A DNA stretch of 34,955 nt from a bacterium. Lineage in GTDB: Bacteria > UBA9089 > CG2-30-40-21 > SBAY01. The translations under genes and the position numbers were made by a program. Positions within the stretch are counted from its first letter, which is position 1; every line of letters starts with the position of its first letter. The stretch is from contig JBFLXS010000007.1 of NCBI GenBank assembly GCA_040755795.1, positions 1-34,955 on the forward strand, written 5' to 3'. Below the pieces are notes generated by a model. It was not told the origin of the DNA and searched no databases. It saw nothing but the letters and a program-made list of their open reading frames with translations. Positions 26,397 to 34,171 of the stretch are shown in pieces.

Positions 26397-27494
26397 TTAC
26401 CTTAATTTCAAGGTACTTAAACTTAACAAGGTAAATATCCCGGCAATAATCCAGAATCTCACAATAATCTTTGGTTCACTCCAGCCTTTTTTCTCGAAGT
26501 GATGATGTAGAGGCGCCATATTGAATATTCGGCGTTTAGTCAATTTCATCGAACCAACTTGAAGAATAACCGATAAAGCCTCAATCACAAATAATCCGCC
26601 GATGATTACTAATAATAATTCATTTTTAATCAAGACAGCCGCTGTCCCAAGTATACCACCCAGAGCCAATGAGCCGGTATCGCCCATAAATACCTCTGCA
26701 GGATAGGCATTGTACCACAAAAAACCAATGGATGCTCCAATCAAGGCGGCAAGATAAATAGTTATCTCTCCTGCACCACTGACATAGATTATCTTTAGAT
26801 AATGGGCGAATTTAAAGTGCCCGGCAAAATATGAGGCACCGACAAAACCAATTGCCGCAAATATTACCGCACCAATCGCCAGTCCATCCAGACCATCGGT
26901 TAGATTAACCGCATTGGAAGTGCCAACTATGACCAAAATGACAAATGGAATATAAAACCAACTTATATCTACCGGTGCTCCTTTAAAAAAAGGAATAGAA
27001 AGGGAAGTCCCATACTGCGAATGTATCGGATGATAGCACAGATAAATTGCCAACATAGATGCCAGGATAACCTGACCACTAAATTTATACTTAGCGACTA
27101 AACCTTCAGACCTTTGTTTGACTAATTTCAGGTAATCATCTATAAATCCAATTAGACCTAAACCTACGGTCATTTCTATAATTATCCAGGTAAATCGAAT
27201 ATCAAACCGCAACCAGAGAATTGAAGATACAACTAACGCAATTAGAATGATTATCCCTCCCATAGTTGGGGTTTCAGCCTTATGAATATGATTTTGGAGG
27301 TATTCTTTGCGAATGACTTGCTTAATATGTTTTTGCTTTAATTTTTTGATAATAAATGGAGCGATAATTAAAGATATGACTAACGCCGTGATAGCGGCAT
27401 AAGCCGCCCGGAAGGTAATATATTTAAAAACCCTGAAGATGGAAAAACAAGTCTCTGGTTCGTATAACCATTCATAAAATATATGATAAAGCAT
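26397..27494 (-). CDS. mraY: Phospho-MurNAc-pentapeptide translocase MraY
   Basis: 365 residues, about ten membrane helices. Signatures: KAETPTMGGIIILIALV, GFIDDYLKL with the catalytic DD pair, NLTDGLDGLAIG, FMGDTGSLALGG, and the HHHFEKKGWSEPKIIVRFW histidine loop. It transfers phospho-MurNAc-pentapeptide to undecaprenyl phosphate, making lipid I. Classical position between murF and murD. AGGAGGGG ribosome binding site. Confidence 0.97.
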   Translation of the reverse strand: MLYHIFYEWLYEPETCFSIFRVFKYITFRAAYAAITALVISLIIAPFIIKKLKQKHIKQVIRKEYLQNHIHKAETPTMGGIIILIALVVSSILWLRFDIRFTWIIIEMTVGLGLIGFIDDYLKLVKQRSEGLVAKYKFSGQVILASMLAIYLCYHPIHSQYGTSLSIPFFKGAPVDISWFYIPFVILVIVGTSNAVNLTDGLDGLAIGAVIFAAIGFVGASYFAGHFKFAHYLKIIYVSGAGEITIYLAALIGASIGFLWYNAYPAEVFMGDTGSLALGGILGTAAVLIKNELLLVIIGGLFVIEALSVILQVGSMKLTKRRIFNMAPLHHHFEKKGWSEPKIIVRFWIIAGIFTLLSLSTLKLR

Positions 27495-27514
27495 TTTTTC
27501 CCCTCCTTTTGTTT

Positions 27515-27555
27515 GGTAACTGGTAATTGGTAACTGGTAATTGGTAATTAGTTAC
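27515..27555. repeat. Heptad array GGTAACT/GGTAATT (copy E), holds murF stop
   Basis: GGTAACT, GGTAATT, GGTAACT, GGTAATT, GGTAATT, AGTTACC. It lacks the conserved tail seen in copies A-D. The murF reading frame enters it, giving the last residues GN and the TAA stop. Confidence 0.8.
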
Positions 27556-28897
27556 CTAATCCTTCTACCACTTCCTCTAATTTCATTCTCCTTGACCCTT
27601 TCACCAGAATAATATCTTCTAACTGAATGAGTTTTTTTAATTTAGAGATTATCTCATCATTAGAACCACATTTATAAACCTCTACCCCTCTTCTACAAGC
27701 CTCATCAGCAGATAAAGAGGCATTGTCTCCAATTGTAAATAAAATATTAATCCCATAATTGGCAATTTCTTTTCCTGTTGTTTGATGAAAAGATTGACTT
27801 AAGTCGCCCAGTTCCAACATATCACCCATAACCAGAATCTTTCGACCATCAGTTTGAATTTGACTTAATGTTTCAAGAGCACATTTCATTGAAGTGGGAT
27901 TGGCATTATAGGCATCATTAATAATTTTTGTCCCGCCTGGTAAAGAACTTAATTCCATTCGACCATAAGGTGTTTTTAACTCACCATATCCTTTTTCAAT
28001 CTCTTCAAAAGTCAATCCGAGGGCATAAGCAATCGCCGTTGCCGCTAAAATATTATAAACATTATGTCTTCCTAAAATAGGGATTGAGAGATGATAACGA
28101 TTATTCAAAGTGAACTCGACTCCATTCATATTCTGATGCAGATTCTGGGCAGTAATATCCGCTTCATTATGAATACCATAGGTAATTAATTTGCCATTAA
28201 ATTTTATTTTACTCAGATATACATCATCACGATTTAAAATAGCGATACCAGCAGGCTCTAAAATTTTCATTTTTTCGCTGGCGATATTTTCCTTTGTTTT
28301 CAGATAACCGATGTGAGATTCGCCAATATTGGTAATCAGAGCAACCGTCTGGTTAGCAATTTCTGAGAGATATTTTATCTCACCGGGATGATTCATACCT
28401 ATTTCCAGAATCGCGGCCTGGGTCGTCTTATTTAGTTCAAACAGGGTTAATGGAACTCCAATAGCATTATTAAAACTACTTTTGCTTCTCAGGGTATTAA
28501 TTTTTTTTGCAAGAAGTGTGACTGCCATTTCCTTAGTCGTGGTTTTACCATTACTGCCGGTAATGGCGACTACTGGTATTTTGAATTTCTGGCGATAATA
28601 AGCGGCTATTTTCCCCAGAGCAACTAATGTGTCGGTTACCTTGATAATGGTAATCGGTAATCGGTAATCGGTAATCGGTATCTCTTTAGATATTATTAAG
28701 CCACTGGCTTGTTTTTGCATCACCTCCTCAATAAAATTATGTCCATCAAACTTATCCCCTTTAAGGGCAATGAATAGGTCACCTTCACTGATTTGTCTTG
28801 AATCCGTAGAAATATCAGGAATCCAGGTATCTTTATTCCCTGAAAGTAATTTACCTTTTGTTACTTGTAATATCTCATCTACCTTGATTGGTTCCAT
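27548..28897 (-). CDS. murF: UDP-MurNAc-tripeptide--D-Ala-D-Ala ligase, with in-frame heptad insert
   Basis: 449 residues. N-terminal domain STDSRQISEGDLFIALKGDKFDGHNFIEE, ATP loop AITGSNGKTTTKEMAVTLL, NAIGVPLTLFEL, LEIGMNHPGEI, NIGESHIGYL, IINDAYNANPTSMKCALETL and VMGDMLELG are all MurF signatures. It adds D-Ala-D-Ala to complete the pentapeptide. Between the N-terminal domain strands (about residues 74-84) there is PITDYRLPIT, encoded by four tandem GGTAATC heptads (28649-28680). Since 7 is not a multiple of 3, the array reads as a heptapeptide PITDYRL that begins to repeat. It sits in a surface loop before IIKVTDTLVALG, so the enzyme is probably active. Confidence 0.95.
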   Translation of the reverse strand: MEPIKVDEILQVTKGKLLSGNKDTWIPDISTDSRQISEGDLFIALKGDKFDGHNFIEEVMQKQASGLIISKEIPITDYRLPITIIKVTDTLVALGKIAAYYRQKFKIPVVAITGSNGKTTTKEMAVTLLAKKINTLRSKSSFNNAIGVPLTLFELNKTTQAAILEIGMNHPGEIKYLSEIANQTVALITNIGESHIGYLKTKENIASEKMKILEPAGIAILNRDDVYLSKIKFNGKLITYGIHNEADITAQNLHQNMNGVEFTLNNRYHLSIPILGRHNVYNILAATAIAYALGLTFEEIEKGYGELKTPYGRMELSSLPGGTKIINDAYNANPTSMKCALETLSQIQTDGRKILVMGDMLELGDLSQSFHQTTGKEIANYGINILFTIGDNASLSADEACRRGVEVYKCGSNDEIISKLKKLIQLEDIILVKGSRRMKLEEVVEGLGN

Positions 28898-28911
28898 TCA
28901 ATACCTTTTTT

Positions 28912-28967
28912 CCCAAAATAGTAGAAAGTAGAGAGTAGAAAGAAAGAATCTCTCTACCCTCTACTAT
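28912..28967. repeat. Heptad palindrome GTAGAAA type at murE end
   Basis: Left arm GTAGAAA, GTAGAGA, GTAGAAA (28921-28941), right arm CTCTCTACC and CTCTACTAT. The boundary AAAATAG matches the copies at 1781 and 13389. It overlaps the murE stop and lies just upstream of the murF ribosome binding site. Confidence 0.75.
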
Positions 28968-30423
28968 AAACTATTTACTAAAAAAGTTTCTACTATTTCT
29001 CTATCATCAAAATGTATTGTTTTATCTTTAAATATCTGGTAAGTCTCATGTCCTTTACCAGCAATGAGTATCAGGTCTCCTTGTTTTGCGTAATCTAATG
29101 CCTTAGTGATGGCTTGATTTCGGTCGATTACCACTTCGTATGCCTTACCTCCAATTCCTGCCTTAATTTCTTTAATAATCGCCTCCGGGTCTTCATTTCT
29201 TGGATTATCACTGGTAATTATCGTCCAATTACTCAGGTCTGTGGCGATTTTACCCATTTGTGGTCTTTTCTCTCTATCTCTATCTCCGCCACAACCAAAA
29301 ATAGTAATAATTCTTTTTGGATTAAGTCTTTTAGCTGATAATATCACATTTTGTAATCCGTCCGGGGTATGGGCATAATCAATGACTACGGTAAAATCCT
29401 GTCCTTTTTCAACCAATTCAAATCTGCCTCTAACTCCAGATAAACTCTCAACGCCTTGTTTAATGGTTTGAATGTCTATTCCCTCAACTAACCCATATCC
29501 AATAGCCGCTAAGGCATTATAAACATTATACCCTCCTACTAACTTTAAATTTATCTGACTCGCCGTCCGTTTTAGTTCTGGATAGTAAAAAAAAAAGAGG
29601 TATTTTTCTTTGTTGACATAACCTTTTCGGCATAGATTTGTGCCTTATCAGATAATCCATAGGTAATTGTTTTGGCACAGGTATTGGCGATAATCTCCTG
29701 GCTGTGGGCGTCGTCTAAATTAATTATTGCTATCCCTTGAGGCTTTAATTCTTTAAATAATTTTATTTTCGCGGTTAAATAATTATCCATAGTCTTATGG
29801 AAATCTAAGTGGTCTTGGGTGAGATTAGTAAAGATAGCATAATCGAAGTCACAATTTGCGGTTCGAGAAAGGGCTAAGGCATGAGAGGAAACTTCCATAA
29901 CGACATGAGTTGCGGCATTTTCTACTGCCTGGCAGAACATTTGTTGTAATTCTAATGCCTCTGGAGTAGTCTGTCCTGCAGGAATTTCTAATTCGCCTAT
30001 TTTATAACTAATCGTCGAAAAACGAGCCGGTTTATAGCCTGCAGTTTTTAAAAGGGATTCAATAAGATAAGCAATGGTGGTTTTACCATTAGTTCCAGTA
30101 ATACCAATTAATTGAAATTTTGAAGACGGAGAATCATAGAAGGTATCTGCGATTATGGAAGTTGCCTGGCGAGTATCCGTGACTTTGATATAAGTTACCG
30201 CGGATAAAATCGGAACATCCTCACATACCAGAATGGCTTTTGCCCCTTTTCCAATGGCTTCCTCAATATAATTATGCCCATCAACCCGAAACCCTTTTAT
30301 ACAGATAAATAAAGACCCAAAAACTACATTTTTCGAAGAAGTGGTAAGGTGGGTTATTTCAACATCTTTATTGCCAATAATTTGCTTTTCTTTTAATTTA
30401 GAGACTAACTTTTGTAAATTCAT
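28964..30423 (-). CDS. murE: UDP-MurNAc-L-Ala-D-Glu--meso-DAP ligase, split by frameshift at a T10 run
   Basis: As sequenced, the frame from 30423 stops at 29572-29574. A run of ten T (minus strand; 29587-29596) precedes the stop. A -1 shift, or one extra T, restores an unbroken ~486-residue MurE: the joined frame continues YYPELKRTASQINLKLVGGYNVYNALAAIG and on to DYAHTPDGL. Motifs: ITGTNGKTTIAYLIESLL, TTPEAL, EVSSHALALSRT, FTNLTQDHLDFH, and DNPRNEDP (about residues 390-400), the DNPR signature of meso-DAP-adding enzymes. GKGHETYQ near the end is also typical. It adds meso-DAP to the stem peptide. Loss would be lethal, so the cause is either a sequence error or slippage during transcription or translation. 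Ribosome binding site: a G-rich stretch 7 nt upstream. Confidence 0.9.
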
Positions 30424-30463
30424 TAATTCCCCCCAGATTTTTTACCAATACTTCACTACTCCA

Positions 30464-30922
30464 TTACTCCACTCTCCTTTTACTCCACGCCTCGGCTTTG
30501 TTAAGTTTGAAAAAGTTTATTCCGAATTTAAAAAGATTAATCGGTTTATTTTCAACTAAATACTGAGGTTGTGGTAAACAGACAATTTTAACCTCATCCG
30601 GGATAGTTAATCCCATCTGTCTTGCCATATTATCAATTCTGTCCGGCGAACGCAAACTTGAAATATCGACTAAAAGCATCCTTTGGAAATTCTCTAATTG
30701 ATGCACTTTATTTTGAAGCAGAGATATGGTATAACCCATTGAGGTAATATGAATTTGGGTAAATACCCACATAAATCCGACTATAAATATTCCTATAATT
30801 GTCGATAAATAACTCCTGACAACTTTTTTTATTTCAGCTTTACGATGCCTTCCAAGTAGAACTATCAATTTATCCCCCTTCTTCTGAAACATATGCCAAT
30901 AGGCTATTGCAATATCAGTCAT
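30464..30922 (-). CDS. ftsL: FtsL-like division protein
   Basis: 152 residues. Basic cytoplasmic N-terminus, one membrane helix (about 38-58, SYLSTIIGIFIVGFMWVFTQIHI), then a coiled coil (60-90, ISLLQNKVHQLENFQRMLLVDI) and RIDNMARQMGLTIPDEVKIV, which fits the FtsL ending. Sequence is poorly conserved in this family, so the call rests on topology and position after rsmH. It would form a complex with FtsQ and FtsB. The next gene is murE only 40 nt on: no ftsI lies between. GGGAGGG ribosome binding site. Confidence 0.75.
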   Translation of the reverse strand: MTDIAIAYWHMFQKKGDKLIVLLGRHRKAEIKKVVRSYLSTIIGIFIVGFMWVFTQIHITSMGYTISLLQNKVHQLENFQRMLLVDISSLRSPDRIDNMARQMGLTIPDEVKIVCLPQPQYLVENKPINLFKFGINFFKLNKAEAWSKRRVE

Positions 30923-30941
30923 TTTTTCCCTCCCTTTTTTT

Positions 30942-31020
30942 GGTAATTGGTAACTGGTAATTGGTAACTGGTAACTGGTAACTGGTAATTAGTTAGCAAT
31001 TAACCGATTAGTTGCTTTTA
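30942..31020. repeat. Heptad array GGTAATT/GGTAACT (copy F)
   Basis: Seven successive GGTAAYT units, then AGTTAGC, AATTAACC and the ACCGATTAGTTG part of the conserved tail. It is the longest one-sided array of this family. It lies between rsmH and the ftsL ribosome binding site. Confidence 0.8.
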
Positions 31021-31065
31021 TCGTCCTTAATTTTAATATCGACATAAATGGTGTATAACTAAAGA

Positions 31066-31944
31066 CTAAGTTTTTTCGATTACCCTGAGTTTTGCACTTC
31101 TTGCTCGCGGATTAACTTTTCTCTCCTCGTAAGTTGGTCTAATTGGACTTTTAGTTATAATTTTAGCTAATCCTTCCTTTGCCCATTTACGAAATTTGTG
31201 TTTCACAAGACGGTCTTCAAGTGAATGAAATGAAATAACTAAAAGTCTTCCGCCTGTTTTTAATAATAATATCGCCTTATCTAATGATTCATCCAGGACA
31301 TCTAATTCCTGATTAACCGCTATTCTTAATGCTTGAAATACCTTTGTTGCTGGATGAATATTTTTATATCCGATAATCGGTTCAATGACCTTGATTAGTT
31401 CAAATGTTGTGTGGATTGGTCTGTTTTTAACAATTGCCTGAGCTATTTTCTCTGCCCGATGTTCCTCACCATATTTTAATATAATCTCTTTTAATTGATT
31501 TACCGACAGGGAATTAACTAAATCTTTAGCCGTAACCTTATTTCTTAAATCTAACCGCATATCTAAATCCGCATCAAATCTAAAACTAAACCCGCGTGTT
31601 TTTGACTCAAAATGAACTGAACTTACACCTAAATCATATAAAATACCATTAACAGAATCAATAGAGGCAGAAGCTCCCCCCCTTATTAAAATGGAATTGG
31701 CTAAAATCTCTTTTATGTTTTTAAAATTATCGTGAACAAAAATAATATTCTTCGGACCTAATCTCTTCTTAGCTATCTCCAAAATCTCCCCATCCTGCTC
31801 AATACCTATAATCTTACCACCCTTTTGTAAAATCGCCTCTGAGTGTCCTCCTTCACCTAAGGTGCAATCGATATAAATACCATCAGGTTTAACTTGTAGA
31901 TATTCTAATATCTCATTTAATAATACAGGGATATGAGTATTCAC
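31066..31944 (-). CDS. rsmH: 16S rRNA m4C1402 methyltransferase RsmH
   Basis: 292 residues, formerly MraW. It opens THIPVLLNEILEYL, then the SAM loop YIDCTLGEGGHSEAIL and IGIEQDGEILEIAKKRL. Mid-region LYDLGVSSVHFESKTRGFSFRFDADLDMRLD and the end LVISFHSLEDRLVKHKFR, then the PIRPTYEERKVNPRARSAKLRVIEK tail, are diagnostic. It methylates N4 of C1402 in the ribosomal P site. GTG start with a weak ribosome binding site. Second gene of the cluster. Confidence 0.96.
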   Translation of the reverse strand: MNTHIPVLLNEILEYLQVKPDGIYIDCTLGEGGHSEAILQKGGKIIGIEQDGEILEIAKKRLGPKNIIFVHDNFKNIKEILANSILIRGGASASIDSVNGILYDLGVSSVHFESKTRGFSFRFDADLDMRLDLRNKVTAKDLVNSLSVNQLKEIILKYGEEHRAEKIAQAIVKNRPIHTTFELIKVIEPIIGYKNIHPATKVFQALRIAVNQELDVLDESLDKAILLLKTGGRLLVISFHSLEDRLVKHKFRKWAKEGLAKIITKSPIRPTYEERKVNPRARSAKLRVIEKT

Positions 31945-31950
31945 TCTTTT

Positions 31951-32008
31951 AGTAGCGAGTAGTGAGTAACGAGTATCTAGGGAAATATATATTTCCCTTA
32001 CTACTGGC
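31951..32008. repeat. Heptad palindrome AGTAGCG type with 18-bp perfect centre
   Basis: Left units AGTAGCG, AGTAGTG, AGTAACG, AGTATCT. The centre is a perfect palindrome GGGAAATATATATTTCCC (31980-31997). The right arm is a looser complement. It is in the mraZ-rsmH gap, followed by a further AGTAGTGAG fragment near 32052. Confidence 0.75.
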
Positions 32009-32092
32009 TACTCACTTCTCGCCATCTCCTTATCCCCTCCCAGTTTCTATTAGTAGTGAGTCGTGGCTATATATTCTTCCCTCACTACTTTC

Positions 32093-32533
32093 TTAAATTC
32101 CCAGGTCTAAATTTTCGACATTTTCTTCATAAGTTTGCGAGATAGATTTGTAATGTTCTATCCAGACATCTTTATCCCATATCTCCATTTTTTCTATAAG
32201 TCCAATAATAATTATTTCTTTGGTTAAATTAGCCAGCTGGCGAAGTTTTGGAGGAATATTAAGCCTTCCTTGCTCATCTATTGAACATTCCATAGCATCT
32301 GCACAAAATTTACGAATAAAATTCCGCACCTCTTTCTTGCCCGTAGGTATTTCTTTAATCTTTTCTAATGTCTTAAACCATTCATCCGGAGGATAAGCCG
32401 ATAAACAATTTCCCACTCCAGAAGTAATAATTATCTTCTTTATTCCCTTTTCCTCCAGCACCCGCCGATATGAAGCCGGCATAATCACCCGACCTTTTTC
32501 ATCTATGGTATGAGAATATTCCCCGACGAACAT
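32093..32533 (-). CDS. mraZ: Transcriptional regulator MraZ
   Basis: 146 residues from the ATG at 32533 (MFVGEYSHTIDEKGRVIMPASYR, the standard opening). A GTG six codons upstream is in frame, but that codon is part of the GGAGG ribosome binding site. Two SpoVT/AbrB-like repeats each carry the DNA-binding DExGR motif (DEKGRV and DEQGRLNIPPKLRQLA). MraZ forms a ring and represses its own operon by binding TGGGN-type repeats upstream. First gene of the dcw cluster. Confidence 0.95.
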   Translation of the reverse strand: MFVGEYSHTIDEKGRVIMPASYRRVLEEKGIKKIIITSGVGNCLSAYPPDEWFKTLEKIKEIPTGKKEVRNFIRKFCADAMECSIDEQGRLNIPPKLRQLANLTKEIIIIGLIEKMEIWDKDVWIEHYKSISQTYEENVENLDLGI

Positions 32534-32535
32534 TT

Positions 32536-32560
32536 TCCCATTTTCCTCCACTTTGTTCCA
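32536..32560 (-). promoter_or_regulatory. Predicted MraZ operator: three TGG boxes, 10-nt period
   Basis: On the minus strand TGGAA (32560-32556), TGGAG (32550-32546) and TGGGA (32540-32536) are exactly 10 nt apart. In other bacteria MraZ binds TGGGN boxes separated by 5 nt, just downstream of the mraZ promoter. The middle box also reads AAAGTGG, like the mollicute MraZ box. It overlaps the ribosome binding site. Confidence 0.7.
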
Positions 32561-32572
32561 ATGTCTTACTAT

Positions 32573-32600
32573 TTTATACCTACGCGTAGATTTTTGTCAA
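32573..32600 (-). promoter_or_regulatory. Promoter of the dcw cluster with palindromic spacer
   Basis: -35 TTGACA (32600-32595), 16-nt spacer, -10 TATAAA (32578-32573), predicted start near 32566. The spacer contains a perfect 10-bp palindrome CTACGCGTAG (32580-32589), a possible second operator. Confidence 0.75.
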
Positions 32601-32731
32601 GTGTTTTTTTAAAATTTTTTTAATTTTTTTTAACACCATAAAATAATGTGTATCCGAAGTTAATCCCCTACAATATCCAGTGGCTATGTAAAGAGAAAAA
32701 TGGGGTTTGAGGGAAAAGTGCAAATTTTTAA

Positions 32732-32761
32732 TTGACATTTTAGTTATAAATAGGATATAAT
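32732..32761 (+). promoter_or_regulatory. Sigma70-type promoter of aroA
   Basis: Perfect hexamers TTGACA (32732-32737) and TATAAT (32756-32761) with an 18-nt spacer. The start would be near 32768, giving a leader of ~38 nt. Confidence 0.85.
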
Positions 32762-32805
32762 ACAGTAAAGAGTGAATTGTGACCACTTTCACTGAGTGAG
32801 GATTT

Positions 32806-34101
32806 ATGGAATATTTAGAGATTACACCGACAAATAAATTAAGAGGAACAATTACCGTTCCTGGAGACAAGTCTATTTCCCATCGGGCAGTGATGCTTGG
32901 TGCTCTGGCTCAAGGCAAGACTACGGTTGAAGGTTTTTTGTTAGGAGAGGATTGTTTAAATACCATTAAGGCATTTCAATCACTCGGCATAGAGATAGAA
33001 AGAGATAATGCCTGTTTAACTATTTTGGGTCAGGGACTAAATGGTTTACAAAAACCCGGTGGGTTAATTGATGTTGGTAATTCAGGAACAACAATGAGAT
33101 TACTCCTGGGGGTATTGGCAGGGCAGAGATTTGATAGTTGTCTGAGTGGTGATGAATCGATAAAAAGGCGGCCGATGCGTCGTGTGATTGAACCACTGTC
33201 ACAAATGGGAGCAAAAATTGAGGCAAAAGAAGGCAATTTTGCACCACTGACAATTTTTGGGAATCCGGGACTTAAGCCAATTCGGTATCTTTTACCTATT
33301 GCCTCGGCTCAGGTAAAATCTGCTATTTTGTTAGCCGGGCTTTTTACCGACGGCGTTACGACGGTCATAGAACCAATGTCCTCACGCGACCATACCGAGC
33401 GGATGTTAAATTTCTTTGGGGCACAAATTATAAAAGATGATTTCAGTATTTCTATTACAGGTAATGTTCCGTTAAGAGGTGAAAGGCAGATTAAAATACC
33501 CGGTGATATTTCATCAGCGGCATTTTTTATCGTTGCGGCTTGTTTAGTTAAAGATGCAAAGATAAGACTTTTGAATCTCGGCATTAATCCTACTCGAATA
33601 GGGATAATCGATGTCTTAAAAAAAATGGGCGCTAATATCACCATTGAAAATCAAGAACTGGTCTGTGGTGAACCTGTAGCAAATATTCTTGTTAAATCAA
33701 GTTCCTTGAAAGCCACTTCAATTGCCGGAGCAATGATTCCAAAATTAATTGATGAACTCCCTATTCTAACTGTCGCAAGTTGTTTAGCCACTGGTAGAAC
33801 TGAAATTCGGGAGGCAAAAGAATTACGAGTCAAAGAAACAGACCGAATAAAGTCTATGACCACTGAATTAAATAAAATGGGAGCAAAGGTTATTGAGGTA
33901 GAAGATGGATTAATCATTGAGGGTGTCCAGAGACTCACTGGAGCAGAGGTAGAATCTTATGGCGACCATCGCACCGCAATGTCCTTAGCCATCGCCGGCT
34001 TAGTTGCTCATGGCAAAACTAAAATCAATAATATAGATTGTATCCAGACATCATTTCCGGAATTTGAGCAGATATTGAAACAAGTAGTGCCCTGTCGTTG
34101 A
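32806..34101 (+). CDS. aroA: 3-phosphoshikimate 1-carboxyvinyltransferase (EPSP synthase)
   Basis: 431 residues, usual length. Substrate motifs: PGDKSISHR (Lys22, Ser23, Arg27), GNSGTTMRLLLG, RRPMRRVIEPL, SAQVKSAILLAG, then SRDHTERML, PGDISSAAFF, IDELPILTVASCLATG with the catalytic Asp/Glu region, RVKETDRI and SYGDHRTAMSLAIAG. It joins shikimate-3-phosphate and PEP in aromatic amino acid synthesis. It diverges from mraZ and has its own strong promoter; start ATG after GTGAGG. No intrinsic terminator is evident after the stop. Confidence 0.97.
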   Translation: MEYLEITPTNKLRGTITVPGDKSISHRAVMLGALAQGKTTVEGFLLGEDCLNTIKAFQSLGIEIERDNACLTILGQGLNGLQKPGGLIDVGNSGTTMRLLLGVLAGQRFDSCLSGDESIKRRPMRRVIEPLSQMGAKIEAKEGNFAPLTIFGNPGLKPIRYLLPIASAQVKSAILLAGLFTDGVTTVIEPMSSRDHTERMLNFFGAQIIKDDFSISITGNVPLRGERQIKIPGDISSAAFFIVAACLVKDAKIRLLNLGINPTRIGIIDVLKKMGANITIENQELVCGEPVANILVKSSSLKATSIAGAMIPKLIDELPILTVASCLATGRTEIREAKELRVKETDRIKSMTTELNKMGAKVIEVEDGLIIEGVQRLTGAEVESYGDHRTAMSLAIAGLVAHGKTKINNIDCIQTSFPEFEQILKQVVPCR

Positions 34102-34171
34102 TAATTAGCCTGGAAACCTGGGGGCCAGACCTCTGTATATATCTGCGAGGAAAAATCTTGCGTCCCATTAT

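Noticed and set aside
28964-29416. Separate gene for a short MurE C-terminal protein
   Set aside because: It is the rest of murE in the -1 frame; codons upstream of its first ATG are also perfect MurE sequence back to the T10 run.
32580-32870. 96-codon minus-strand frame upstream of mraZ
   Set aside because: It covers both divergent promoters and the aroA start, has a low-complexity lysine/phenylalanine-rich reading and no ribosome binding site.
34102-34140. Terminator after aroA (CTGG ... CCAG)
   Set aside because: The stem is only 4 bp and has no T-run after it.
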